From NCBI RefSeq assembly GCF_023715895.1, contig NZ_JAMBOO010000007.1, positions 97,987 to 161,986 of the forward strand: DNA of 64,000 bases. Reading direction: 5' to 3'. The stretch is from Domibacillus indicus (GTDB taxonomy: Bacteria; Bacillota; Bacilli; Bacillales; Domibacillaceae). The notes beneath the pieces were generated by a model, which did not search any database, had not been told where the DNA came from, and was given only the letters and a program-made list of their open reading frames with translations. Numbering within the stretch: position 1 is the first letter of the stretch; each line of letters starts with the position of its first letter. The position numbers and the translations under genes are program-made. Of the stretch, positions 28,149-37,447 are shown piece by piece.

Positions 28149-28177
28149 AGTATACGCTTTCAAAAATGCACTGTCAA
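28149..28177 (-). promoter_or_regulatory. sigma-A promoter of the sorbitol operon
   Basis: Minus-strand TTGACA (28172-28177), 17-bp spacer, TATACT (28149-28154). The sequence TGAAAGCGTATACT overlapping the -10 matches the CcpA cre consensus except for the last base, so glucose repression is plausible. Confidence 0.85.
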
Positions 28178-28190
28178 TAATATTTTAACT

Positions 28191-28227
28191 TTTGTGCACA
28201 TTTTTATTTTTTTATGTCATTTGTGCA
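28191..28227. promoter_or_regulatory. upstream TTTGTGCA operator half-sites
   Basis: Two direct copies, TTTGTGCACA (28191-28200) and TTTGTGCAA (28219-28227), upstream of the -35 of the sorbitol promoter, positions suited to an activator. Same core as the palindrome at 28094. Confidence 0.55.
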
Positions 28228-28850
28228 ATATAAGTTTTCCCATTGCTCTTTTTGTTTAATCCTTCTTTAACATCCTGCTCTGCTTTTAACTGCCAGAAAA
28301 AAATCGGGCTCCTAAAAGAGCCTGACCCTGCCTGCTGATAAACGCCTTCCCTTCCACACTGCAACCTTTTCTTTACTGTGTTCGAGGTAACCTGTATTCT
28401 ACTGAAAATAGCCTGTTTCCAATATATCTCTGGCTTTACCTTCTAGGCCACGGATTACAAGTGTTCAGACACACTCAGTATCAATGAGGATCCATACATG
28501 CCTTTTACTTGGCAACTGAAGGGCTTTCAGCATAGATCACCTTCCACCTTCTTTATCCGTTTACCAATTGCTTTTGATTAACTAAAAGGCTGAGCGGCTA
28601 AATAACAGGTAGAAAGGTCACAATGAAAAGCAGGAATTCTGAACATTCAGCCGTCTTTTTTAAATATAAGGAAAAATAATCTTTGTGTTTTTTTAAAATA
28701 CATTTATAATTAGGATTACAAACTCATAATTCCAATTCGTTAACTTGGATTTGGATGTGAGATTCAATAGAAACGCATCGGTTACACTGATCTGAAAAAA
28801 CTGAATGTTCTTGTTTAAACAAACTTCGTTGTAAGAGAAAGGAAAAAAAT
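28228..28850. other. intergenic region between the sorbitol operon and pit
   Basis: Holds the hairpin at 28296-28323 and nothing recognisable as a gene in the remaining ~500 bp. Confidence 0.5.
28296..28323 (-). terminator. terminator upstream of the sorbitol promoter
   Basis: Minus-strand GGCTC-6 nt-GAGCC followed by CGATTTTTTT. No minus-strand gene feeds it, so it may insulate the sorbitol promoter from read-through. Confidence 0.5.
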
Positions 28851-29930
28851 ATGTTATTCACGTACACAGCTATTGGAATTGCTTTATTTTTTGCTATGAA
28901 CATTGGCGCTAGCGGAACAGCTGCTTCCATGGGTGCGGCCTATGGCGCCAGCGCGATAAAAAAGCGGGCCGCTTTAATTTTAGTTTCCATTGCCGCTTTC
29001 TTAGGTGCCGTTTTGGGCGGTGGTGAAGTAGTAAAAACGATTGGAAAAGGGATTATCCCTTCTGATTTGCTAACGGTTAAAATCGTTATTATTATTCTGT
29101 TGGGCGCCACTCTTACTTTATTTGTATCTAACCTTCTGGGCATTCCACTGTCGACAAGTGAGGTTACCGTCGGAGCCGTAGTAGGTGTCGGTCTTGCTTA
29201 CCACCGGTTATTTACAGATCAGCTCTTGGTGATTTTATTGTTTTGGGTGATCGTTCCTATTGCGTCTTTCATCATTACTTTTGTTGCTGGAAAAATGATT
29301 TCCCGGGCGGAAAAACGCTGGCCTCAATTAAAGGGGCAGGGAAAATGGGCAAAATGGCTTTCTATTCTATTAATACTTGGCGGCTGCTGGGAAGCATTTT
29401 CTGCCGGAATGAACAACGTGGCCAACGCAGTCGGCCCTCTTATTGGCGCAGGTATTATGGCCACCAATAGCGGCCTCTGGCTCGGCGCTTTATTTGTTTC
29501 AATCGGGGCCTTGTTGATGGGCAGCAGGGTGCTGGAAACCAATGCAAAGAAAATTACCAAACTGTCTTTATTAGAAGGAAGCGCCATTTCATTTACAGGC
29601 GGTACGCTTGTGGTAGTGGCCTCTGTATTTGGACTGCCTATCCCTCTTACGCAAGTGACTACTTGCGGAATTCTTGGAGTAGGGGCGGCTCAAGGTGGTT
29701 TTGGCATTTTTCAAAAAGGGATTATTAAACGGATTCTGCTGATATGGGTTATCTCTCCATTGTTTTCTATTGTCGTTTCGTATTTTCTAATCAACCTGCT
29801 TGTAGATATGGACATTTACAATTTAATCGTGATGTTAAGTGTCTTTATTGCTACGGTTGGTTCCATCAAATTAGCGCAGCACGTACGAGACGAACAACGC
29901 TCTGTTTATAATGAAGGTGAAGGGATTTAA
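28851..29930 (+). CDS. pit: PiT-family inorganic phosphate transporter
   Basis: 359 residues, about ten hydrophobic helices. The two PiT signature repeats are visible as N-I-G-A-S-G-T-A-A-S-M-G (N-terminal, degenerate from G-A-N-D) and G-M-N-N-V-A-N-A-V-G-P-L (central). Takes up phosphate with protons or sodium. AAAGGAAAAAA precedes the ATG. The missing canonical D in both repeats deserves note; some sulfate/phosphate-type PiT homologues (CysP of B. subtilis) show the same change, so sulfate is an alternative substrate. Single gene with its own terminator. Confidence 0.85.
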   Translation: MLFTYTAIGIALFFAMNIGASGTAASMGAAYGASAIKKRAALILVSIAAFLGAVLGGGEVVKTIGKGIIPSDLLTVKIVIIILLGATLTLFVSNLLGIPLSTSEVTVGAVVGVGLAYHRLFTDQLLVILLFWVIVPIASFIITFVAGKMISRAEKRWPQLKGQGKWAKWLSILLILGGCWEAFSAGMNNVANAVGPLIGAGIMATNSGLWLGALFVSIGALLMGSRVLETNAKKITKLSLLEGSAISFTGGTLVVVASVFGLPIPLTQVTTCGILGVGAAQGGFGIFQKGIIKRILLIWVISPLFSIVVSYFLINLLVDMDIYNLIVMLSVFIATVGSIKLAQHVRDEQRSVYNEGEGI

Positions 29931-29940
29931 GGTTCTCTCA

Positions 29941-29973
29941 GGTTAGCCAGTTGTATGCTGGCTAACCTTTTTT
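29941..29973 (+). terminator. terminator of pit
   Basis: Perfect 10-bp stem GGTTAGCCAG / CTGGCTAACC with a 7-nt loop and T6, 10 bp after the stop. It may also serve tagH from the other side. Confidence 0.9.
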
Positions 29974-29984
29974 ATTTAAATTGC

Positions 29985-30785
29985 TCAAATGGCACTGAGA
30001 CCACTTTGTTTTTTCATCGCTTCTTCCCTGAACTTCTTCTGCTCTTCAGGCGACAGCGCCTTATGCTGTTTTAAAAAGGCCTCATACGCTGGGATCACTT
30101 CTTTTACCGGTCCAAAGTCTTTTATTTCTCCATACTCCAGCCAAAGAGCTTTATCACAAAACTCTTTAATCTGCCCCATTGAATGGCTGACAAAGAACAT
30201 TGTTTTTCCTTTTTCTTTAAACTCAAACATTTTATTTTTTGATTTCTGTCCAAATACCTGGTCTCCTACTGAAAGAGCTTCATCCACGATGAGAATATCC
30301 GGGTTTACCGTGACAGAAATCGCAAATCCAAGACGGGATCTCATCCCGCTCGAGTATTTTTTAACAGGCTGATCAATAAACTTGCCGATATCAGTAAACT
30401 CAATGATTTCTGCCTCCATCTCCCGTATTTCGTTTTTCTTGAAACCGAGCATTAAACATTTTAGTTCAATGTTTTCGCGGCCCGTTAATTGATTGTTCAG
30501 CCCCGATGAGATGGCGATGATCGAAGCCTGTCCCACTGTTGTAACCGTACCGGATGTAGGCGGTATCACACCGCCTAATATATTTGAAAGAGTAGACTTT
30601 CCTGAACCATTTACACCGACCAGCCCAATAACATCTCCTTGCTTCGCCGTAAATGAAATGTTTTGCAAAGCATAAAAATCTTCCCCATAGCCTCCCGGCA
30701 GGATCACATCCAAAATCTTTTCTTTCGGGGACTTGTGCATTTTATATTTTTTGTAAATGTTTTGAACGACAACGGTTTCTTTCAT
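29985..30785 (-). CDS. tagH: teichoic acid ABC exporter, ATP-binding subunit
   Basis: 266 residues from the ATG at 30785 (CTGGAGG upstream). Walker A G-V-N-G-S-G-K-S-T, signature Y-S-S-G-M-R-S-R-L, Walker B I-L-I-V-D-E-A-L-S-V-G-D. It powers flipping of the finished wall teichoic acid across the membrane with TagG. At this length it lacks the C-terminal extension of B. subtilis TagH (527 residues) and resembles the short S. aureus TarH. Confidence 0.93.
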   Translation of the reverse strand: MKETVVVQNIYKKYKMHKSPKEKILDVILPGGYGEDFYALQNISFTAKQGDVIGLVGVNGSGKSTLSNILGGVIPPTSGTVTTVGQASIIAISSGLNNQLTGRENIELKCLMLGFKKNEIREMEAEIIEFTDIGKFIDQPVKKYSSGMRSRLGFAISVTVNPDILIVDEALSVGDQVFGQKSKNKMFEFKEKGKTMFFVSHSMGQIKEFCDKALWLEYGEIKDFGPVKEVIPAYEAFLKQHKALSPEEQKKFREEAMKKQSGLSAI

Positions 30786-30798
30786 CACTGCCTCCAGC

Positions 30799-31632
30799 TT
30801 ACAAGAAATCAACAAAGCGATTTCTGAATTTCAAATGTAAAGCAGACCCAATTAAAAGCATCACTAATATTAAAGACCAAAAATAAAGCGTGTAAGGCGC
30901 ATATTCCGTCATATACCATGTCGTCCCCAACAGAGATGCCCTATACCCTTCCACCAGATAATAAAGAGGATTCAGCTTTAATAAAAACGTTATGTCCACT
31001 CCTTTCAGCACAAGCTGGTCAGTATGCCAAATAAGCGGCGTAATGTACAATACCATTCTTAAAATGGACTGAACAATCTGCTGTACATCACGAATGATCG
31101 TCGAAAGTGTTGATGTAATTAGCGCAAGAGCTAACAAAAAAATTAAGGTGGCAAGCATAAAATAAGGCAGCTGTATATAATAAACAGACATCTTAAAATC
31201 CGTAAACTGTAATACAATGATGACAATGGCCACTAGCATTAAATGAGTATAAAAATTCGCCATAATGACAAAGGAAGGAATAGCACTCATCGGAAAGCTC
31301 ATTTTCGAGATCAGCTGCAGCCTTGAATAAATCGATTTGGAGGACTTTGAGATAGCCGGATTCACAAAAAACCATACAATCATTCCTGTTACCATCCAAA
31401 TAAAAAAAGGTACGTGAATACCATTTTCCATGGTTATCTGCTGGCCTCCCCGTACCCCAACGCCAAATACCAGCCAGTAAATGGCCAGTTGAATCACTGG
31501 ATTTAAGATTTCCCAGAGCCGGCCCAAATAATTATTGGTATGAGCGCTTTTCAGTTCAAAAGCGGAAAGTCTCAGAATAAGATAAAAAGAATGAATTTGC
31601 TCCCTTACAATGGTAATCAGTGACTTTATCAT
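30799..31632 (-). CDS. tagG: teichoic acid ABC exporter, membrane subunit
   Basis: 277 residues from the ATG at 31632; six hydrophobic helices of the ABC-2 type (Y-L-G-R-L-W-E-I-L-N-P near the start is the family's coupling segment). The partner of TagH, 13 bp upstream of it. Confidence 0.92.
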   Translation of the reverse strand: MIKSLITIVREQIHSFYLILRLSAFELKSAHTNNYLGRLWEILNPVIQLAIYWLVFGVGVRGGQQITMENGIHVPFFIWMVTGMIVWFFVNPAISKSSKSIYSRLQLISKMSFPMSAIPSFVIMANFYTHLMLVAIVIIVLQFTDFKMSVYYIQLPYFMLATLIFLLALALITSTLSTIIRDVQQIVQSILRMVLYITPLIWHTDQLVLKGVDITFLLKLNPLYYLVEGYRASLLGTTWYMTEYAPYTLYFWSLILVMLLIGSALHLKFRNRFVDFL

Positions 31633-31747
31633 AAAAGGTGATCCTTCCCTTAAACGCATAATAACTTTGTTACCATCATTGCCTAAAAAACCATATTATA
31701 AAAATAATCACGCAAGGCTATAACGCTTCTTTTATCAGAAGGCAGCT

Positions 31748-32941
31748 TTAACGCATTGTTTTCTTTTGGGACAAGCTTTTTTCAGGAAATAAGTATCGTA
31801 CGACGTTACGGCTGGATTGTCCTTTGGAATATGCATTCCATTTTTCCGCGTAGCTGCGAATCGCTTCGAGATCAAAATGATTCGCTTGAATGCAGTGAAC
31901 AATAGATTCTGTATCCCTCACCATAGGTCCCGGAAGGTCTCTTTCAAATCCTTCTGGCACTCCCCGGGTCTGTTTATACTCTTCTAAATCATATGTAAAA
32001 AAAATCATGGGCTTTTGCAGAAGTGAAAATTCAACGGGGATTGATGAATAATCGGTAATTAAATAATCCGCCACAGCAAGCAGCTCATTAATTTCATATT
32101 GATCCGAAGAAACATCTACTATAAAGTCCGGATATTCCTCCCCAAAAGTAGGGGTTTGCTGAATGGCCGGATGCAGCCGTAGAAACAATAGATAGTCTCC
32201 TCCGAGCTGTTCAGCCATTTTTCCCATATCCAGCTCAAGCTCAAAATGCGCTAATGCTTGATCCCGGTATGTAGGAACGTACAAAATCACTTGTTTGTGC
32301 TCAATGGCTGGATATTGGCCTGCTATTTTATGCTTCGCTTTTTGGAGCGCTTTTTTATCAAAAAAGAAATCGGTCCGCGGGACACCCGACGGTAAAATCT
32401 GTTTCTTTTGAAGGTGAAAGGATTTGATAAAAATATCAGCCATCTGATCTGAGCCGGCCACTACTTTATGAAATTGGCTGTACACCTTTAAAAAACGTTT
32501 TTGGGCCCTCTCGCTTCTTTGTTTGACCGATGCATCCTGGAGTCCAAACTTCTTTAATGCACCTGAGGCGTGCCATAATTGTATGCATTCTACACTCCTT
32601 TTAAAGTGAACGGCAGCTAGAAACCCATAATAATTATCCACCAGAACACGACGAGATGTAGCTAAATGGTATATAGAACGGAGCACATAAAATGGATTGG
32701 TTTCAAACACAACCAAATCAATGTCAGGACAGTCTTCGAAGAGATGAAGCTTGTTTCTTTTACAAAGAACAGCCACTTTCACAGAAATATGCTGCTGCCG
32801 TATTTCATCCAGTACATACCGGCTGTTATCGCCAAAACTGACAACAAAGGTTATTTTGTTTTGAAGCGGCAGAAAAGAAAAAAAGAAAAACATCCACTTA
32901 AAAGAAAATAGAAAAAGAAAAATGGCTAGCTCCCTAACCAT
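31748..32941 (-). CDS. tagB: CDP-glycerol glycerophosphotransferase (primase), TagB-like
   Basis: 397 residues. A hydrophobic N-terminus suggests membrane attachment. Glycerophosphotransferase blocks: Q-L-W-H-A-S-G-A-L-K-K-F-G, G-V-P-R-T-D-F-F, V-P-T-Y-R and L-I-T-D-Y-S-S-I-P-V-E-F. TagB adds the first glycerol phosphate to the ManNAc-GlcNAc-lipid made by TagO/TagA. The W-H-A-S-G motif instead of W-H-G-T-P separates it from the polymerase TagF at 35.6 kb. Overlaps the end of tagD by 8 bp. Confidence 0.9.
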   Translation of the reverse strand: MVRELAIFLFLFSFKWMFFFFSFLPLQNKITFVVSFGDNSRYVLDEIRQQHISVKVAVLCKRNKLHLFEDCPDIDLVVFETNPFYVLRSIYHLATSRRVLVDNYYGFLAAVHFKRSVECIQLWHASGALKKFGLQDASVKQRSERAQKRFLKVYSQFHKVVAGSDQMADIFIKSFHLQKKQILPSGVPRTDFFFDKKALQKAKHKIAGQYPAIEHKQVILYVPTYRDQALAHFELELDMGKMAEQLGGDYLLFLRLHPAIQQTPTFGEEYPDFIVDVSSDQYEINELLAVADYLITDYSSIPVEFSLLQKPMIFFTYDLEEYKQTRGVPEGFERDLPGPMVRDTESIVHCIQANHFDLEAIRSYAEKWNAYSKGQSSRNVVRYLFPEKSLSQKKTMR

Positions 32942-33332
32942 TTTGAATTGCCTTTAAATCTTTTTTGATTTGGGATGTAGAAATCCCGATGGTTCTCGGC
33001 AGGTACACGACTTCACAGTATTCTTTAAGAAAATCAAAATGTCCCTCCCAGTCGTCTCCCATCACAAACAGATCAACATTATGTTTAAGGACATCTTCAA
33101 TTTTCTGGTCCCAGCTTTTTTCCGGTATTGCTTCGTCAACAAAGCGGATTGATTCCACTATCATTTTTCTATTTTCAAAGCTGTGGTATGCTTTTTTATT
33201 TTTTCCTTGATTAAATTCATCTGTAGAAAGGCCGACAATTAAATAGTCACCTAATGCTTTCGCCCGTTTCAGTAAATTAATATGCCCGAAATGCAGCAAA
33301 TCAAAAGTACCGTACGTTAACACCTTTTTCAT
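32934..33332 (-). CDS. tagD: glycerol-3-phosphate cytidylyltransferase
   Basis: 132 residues from the ATG at 33332 (GAAGGAGGG upstream). Nucleotidyltransferase motifs G-T-F-D-L-L-H-F-G-H (HxGH) and I-S-T-S-Q-I (RTxGISTT-type). It makes CDP-glycerol, the donor used by TagB and TagF. Heads the tagD-tagB unit. Confidence 0.94.
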   Translation of the reverse strand: MKKVLTYGTFDLLHFGHINLLKRAKALGDYLIVGLSTDEFNQGKNKKAYHSFENRKMIVESIRFVDEAIPEKSWDQKIEDVLKHNVDLFVMGDDWEGHFDFLKEYCEVVYLPRTIGISTSQIKKDLKAIQNG

Positions 33333-33574
33333 GTGCTGGCCCTCCTTCATGATGTGAAAAAACGTTTTTCTAACCTTTATTGTAGGAAGAAGAATTGGTT
33401 TTTATTCGGAGAAAGAGAAAAAAATGGCTTAACGGTTAAGCTTATAAAAATAGCACACAGAAGTGATTACAAATCCAGCCGACAAACTTTTTACTCTAAG
33501 CAGAAAGCGTATATAATTGTTCATTTTGTACATACTAAAGGGCAGAAATTTCAACCATAGGGAGGAAAAAGATT

Positions 33575-35668
33575 CTGATAAGAAAAAAGCGATTACACAC
33601 CCGTTGTTCTTTAGATTCGATTTACTTTCGCGAACACTGCTTATACATGCAGATTGGGGTTCCCGGCTTTGATTCAACAGAACCAGACTCCTTGACCCTG
33701 CTGTTCATTGAGCGGTACAAAACCAAAAAGAAAGAGTATGCTCTAACAGCTGCTCATGAAAGAGAAAATATGTTTCAAGCGTGTTTAACGGAAGCGGACC
33801 TCGAGCAGCTTTTATCTGAAGGAAAAGACTGGGACGTTTATATCGCCCTCTGTTCCGATGACAGAATACGTCTATGCAGTAATGGCCTGGATCTAGAGCT
33901 GCTTTTTTTTCTAAAAAACGGCCAAATGTTGATGCCTTTTACAACTAACAAAGGAAATGTTTCGTTTAAATCCAAACAGCCTGGGCTGATTGAAAAAGCA
34001 GAACGAATTGATTTTATGGGTAAGAACCATATCACCTTAAAAGGCTATACCGTTTACCCTTTATGGCTCAAACGGCCCGACCAGCTGACAGGAACATTAA
34101 TACTGTCAGCGAATGAAGATCAATATGCCTTTAAAGTACCTTTAAACATAAGTTACCGCCGGTTTTCATCAAATGGAGAAGACTATCTGCCTTTAGTTGT
34201 GTATGAAGCAGCCGTCCCGATTGAATCGTTGCTTAGAACGCACAGTGAAGCGGCTGCCCTAAAAGCAAGAATTGAATTTTCCTATGCTGAGGACAGCAGG
34301 AACATCAAAATGGAGACAGCTCCTATCAAGCTTAAAACTCCCCGCTTTACAAAAAAAGTGCTCGTTAAAAAAGTAAACGGTCAAAAGAAAGAAATCTCGA
34401 TCACGCAAACGAAAAAAAGCGGGCATTTAACCATTCAGGTCCGTGACTTTAATGTGATGACAAATGTAAAAGCAAAAATGAAGGAAAGAATGGTCTTTAT
34501 AAAAAGACATGCTCTCGTCAAACAGCTCTATAAAAATGCTTTTTATTGGATTGGCAGACTTCCGGTCAATAAAAATGTCATTGTGTTTGAAAGCTTTCTG
34601 GGGAAACAATTCAGCGATAATCCCCGCGCTATTTATGAATATTTGCAGCAGCACAATTTCCCTTATAAACTGTATTGGAGTGCGGACAGGAAGCATCTTC
34701 ATCATTTTCAGGATAAAAATGTACGCTGCATCCACCGTTTTTCTCTTAAATGGCTTTTGATCATGCCGCGGGCCCGCTTTTGGGTCACTAACAGCCGGAT
34801 GCCCGGGTGGCTTCCAAAACCAAAACAAACGCTTTATCTTCAAACTTGGCATGGTACTCCGTTAAAACGGCTGGCGGCAGATATGGATGAAGTATATATA
34901 CCCGGCACAACGGCTGAAAATTACAAAAAAAATTTCATTCAAGAAGCAAAAAACTGGGATTATTTAATCTCCCCTAATGCGTATTCAACCGAAATTTTTC
35001 GAAGAGCGTTTCAATTCGATAAAGAAATACTGGAAACAGGCTATCCGCGAAATGATTTTATTTGTAATCATGAGAAGGAGGAAACGGTTGAAAAGCTGGC
35101 AGCCGCTTATGGGATTCCCCGGCATAAAAAAGTGATTTTATACGCGCCAACCTGGCGGGATAATCAATTTTATGCCAAAGGCCGCTATCGTTTTGATCTC
35201 CAGCTGGATCTTGATTTAATGAAAGAGCAGCTGAGTGAAGAGTTTGTGATTCTTACCCGCCTGCACTATCTGGTGTCTGAAAATCTGGATTTAACTCCTT
35301 ATAAAGATTTTGCTTATGATGTCTCCCATCACGAAGATATCCGTGAATTGTATGTGATGGCCGATATTTTACTGACGGATTATTCATCCGTATTTTTCGA
35401 TTACGGCAACTTAAAGCGGCCGATGATTTTCTACGTATACGATATTGACCAGTACAGGGATCATCTTCGCGGTTTTTACTTTGACTTTGAACAGGAAGCA
35501 CCGGGTCCGCTGGTGAAAACAACGGAAGAAGTGATTCAAGCAATCCGAAAAATCAAAGAAGACGGATTTCAGCCATCCACAAAGCTTGATTCCTTTTATG
35601 AAAAGTTTTGTTACTTAGAAGAAGGAAATTCCACCCGCAAAGTCGTGGAACAAATCTTTTTACGCTAA
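33575..35668 (+). CDS. tagF: poly(glycerol phosphate) polymerase, TagF-like
   Basis: About 698 residues if started at the CTG of 33575. N-terminal half: beta-rich accessory domain; C-terminal half: glycerophosphotransferase with L-Q-T-W-H-G-T-P-L-K-R, G-Y-P-R-N-D-F, Y-A-P-T-W-R and L-T-D-Y-S-S-V-F-F-D-Y. It extends the primed linkage unit with tens of glycerol phosphates, at the inner face of the membrane. Start problem: GGGAGG at 33560-33565 is a good ribosome site, but the in-frame codons after it are ATT (33572) and CTG (33575); the first in-frame ATG (33647) lacks a site and cuts off conserved-looking strand residues. Divergent from tagD, as in Bacillus tag loci. Confidence 0.9.
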   Translation: MIRKKRLHTRCSLDSIYFREHCLYMQIGVPGFDSTEPDSLTLLFIERYKTKKKEYALTAAHERENMFQACLTEADLEQLLSEGKDWDVYIALCSDDRIRLCSNGLDLELLFFLKNGQMLMPFTTNKGNVSFKSKQPGLIEKAERIDFMGKNHITLKGYTVYPLWLKRPDQLTGTLILSANEDQYAFKVPLNISYRRFSSNGEDYLPLVVYEAAVPIESLLRTHSEAAALKARIEFSYAEDSRNIKMETAPIKLKTPRFTKKVLVKKVNGQKKEISITQTKKSGHLTIQVRDFNVMTNVKAKMKERMVFIKRHALVKQLYKNAFYWIGRLPVNKNVIVFESFLGKQFSDNPRAIYEYLQQHNFPYKLYWSADRKHLHHFQDKNVRCIHRFSLKWLLIMPRARFWVTNSRMPGWLPKPKQTLYLQTWHGTPLKRLAADMDEVYIPGTTAENYKKNFIQEAKNWDYLISPNAYSTEIFRRAFQFDKEILETGYPRNDFICNHEKEETVEKLAAAYGIPRHKKVILYAPTWRDNQFYAKGRYRFDLQLDLDLMKEQLSEEFVILTRLHYLVSENLDLTPYKDFAYDVSHHEDIRELYVMADILLTDYSSVFFDYGNLKRPMIFYVYDIDQYRDHLRGFYFDFEQEAPGPLVKTTEEVIQAIRKIKEDGFQPSTKLDSFYEKFCYLEEGNSTRKVVEQIFLR

Positions 35669-35702
35669 AAAAGAACCGGTTTCGAATAACCGGTTCTTTT
35701 TT
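35667..35702. terminator. bidirectional terminator between tagF and the GT2 gene
   Basis: 11-bp stem AAGAACCGGTT / AACCGGTTCTT, 6-nt loop, A run on one side and T run on the other; serves both convergent genes. Confidence 0.92.
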
Positions 35703-35704
35703 AG

Positions 35705-37252
35705 TTATTTTACCTTTAACCCCATATTTGAATGAATCGTCGTGTAAAAAGTAAAGTCGCGATTTTCATAGCGAATTTGGTTTTCATTGAGTTTCCTAAT
35801 ATTGATTTTGTGGTAGTCATTATAGCGCAGGAACATCGCATAGCCCGCTGACGGCAGCTGGTTTAATAGATCAAGGCTTACTTCCAGCCTTCCATGTCCA
35901 TCCTGATCCACTTGAACAGGGATGGAATATTCTCTATTCACCTCTTCCCGGTCCCTGATGATCACATCGGTAATTTGATCAATATAATCACCGTATACCC
36001 TAAAGTCCAGGCAATACTTATTATCATAAAACCGGTCTTCTTTAAAAATGGCCAGCATCGGCACCCGTATATGCCGGTATTTTTCTTCAAGGAACGGAGC
36101 TACATGATAAGGAAGATTGTCTTTAATCAGCACTGGCTTTACTTTTTCTTTTCTCTCCCATTCAAATAGCTTTTCAAGCTGCTTCGTTTTTCCTTCCTTG
36201 AAGAGTTCATAAGCTGTTTTATTTAATGGGTGAAAAAAGTTATCGGAGACCTCATAGCGAAGCCCCTCTGTCGTTTTAAGTATTTCATTGAACTTATTGT
36301 AGTAGAGTGCCTTCAGTTTCGTTTTTTGAAAATGGCCCGTATTAAACAATCGTGTGACGGAATCAAATTCATACAATCGATTGAGCAGCATTTTTTCTTT
36401 ATCAGGCTCTAACTTTTTATCGATGATATAATGAATCACTTTGATATTGCTGTCTGTTTTTTGCATAATATTCGTTTGTTTTGTAAGTGAAGCATTATTA
36501 TCATCAAGCCGGTTCAAATAATAGATGGGTGCTTTTGTCGTTGAAATGGTATTGCAATGGATTAATACGTCCATAAAAAACTGTTTATCCTCTGCAAACT
36601 TCATTTCTGGAAACACAATTCCATTATCTTTAATAACACTGGCTCTGACCATCCTCGCCCGCGGTCCCAAATGCTGAAATATATGAGGGATCGAGTAAGG
36701 AGATACATTTCTCCGCTCTTTACAGGATTCATGCTCTCCTACAATTTTGGACCCATTCGATTTCAGCTGTATGGTTCTTCCTACAGCATAGTCATCGCCT
36801 GTTTTCTCTAAAATATCGTGCAAGGTTTCTAAACCAGAAGGTTCAAGCCAATCATCCGCATCCAGAAAAGTAATGTACTTAGAAGTGGATAATTGAATGC
36901 CGAGGTTGCGCGGCTGTCCGGGTGTTCCCGTATTGCACTTTAAAAAAACTGCCCGAATGTTATTATATTTAGCAGCATACTCTAACAGGATCTTTCTGGA
37001 GGAATCCGTTGAACAATCATCAACCAGGAGGTACTCAATGTGTTTAAATCCTATTGTTTGGTTGATAACCGAGTCGATCGTTTTCCTTAAATACTTTTCT
37101 GCATTATAAACCGGCGTGACCACAGATACTTTCGTTTGATTAGCTTTATTCCCCTGTTTATTTTCAACTTCATAATAGCCGTCTGCGTTATAGTCAAAGG
37201 AACGAGTTTTCGGAAATTTTATTACATTGTAAATCCACGATACATTACCCAT
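35705..37252 (-). CDS. family 2 glycosyltransferase, candidate teichoic acid glycosylase
   Basis: 515 residues. GT-A domain from about residue 40: V-S-V-V-T-P-V-Y-N-A-E-K-Y-L, D-D-C-S-T-D-S-S, T-P-G-Q-P-R-N-L-G and the metal-binding D-A-D-D-W. A long C-terminal region of helices and strands (300-515) recalls TarS/TarQ-type enzymes that decorate wall teichoic acid with sugars. Context between tagF and tagA supports that role; sugar donor unknown. Confidence 0.85.
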   Translation of the reverse strand: MGNVSWIYNVIKFPKTRSFDYNADGYYEVENKQGNKANQTKVSVVTPVYNAEKYLRKTIDSVINQTIGFKHIEYLLVDDCSTDSSRKILLEYAAKYNNIRAVFLKCNTGTPGQPRNLGIQLSTSKYITFLDADDWLEPSGLETLHDILEKTGDDYAVGRTIQLKSNGSKIVGEHESCKERRNVSPYSIPHIFQHLGPRARMVRASVIKDNGIVFPEMKFAEDKQFFMDVLIHCNTISTTKAPIYYLNRLDDNNASLTKQTNIMQKTDSNIKVIHYIIDKKLEPDKEKMLLNRLYEFDSVTRLFNTGHFQKTKLKALYYNKFNEILKTTEGLRYEVSDNFFHPLNKTAYELFKEGKTKQLEKLFEWERKEKVKPVLIKDNLPYHVAPFLEEKYRHIRVPMLAIFKEDRFYDNKYCLDFRVYGDYIDQITDVIIRDREEVNREYSIPVQVDQDGHGRLEVSLDLLNQLPSAGYAMFLRYNDYHKINIRKLNENQIRYENRDFTFYTTIHSNMGLKVK

Positions 37253-37447
37253 AAAACCACCTCATCTTTCTACTAATATTTTTACCTTCAGGCTTCGTTT
37301 TCTCCAAAGACCGCCACCATTGACGGCTGGAAGGAATGGCAGCCATACCGGCAATTATTTATTTTGTAGACATAAATCGGTACATTTATTCATATCGTGT
37401 GAAAGGATTTATTTGAAAGCCTTTATTTAGTGGCTGACTCGGGATCT

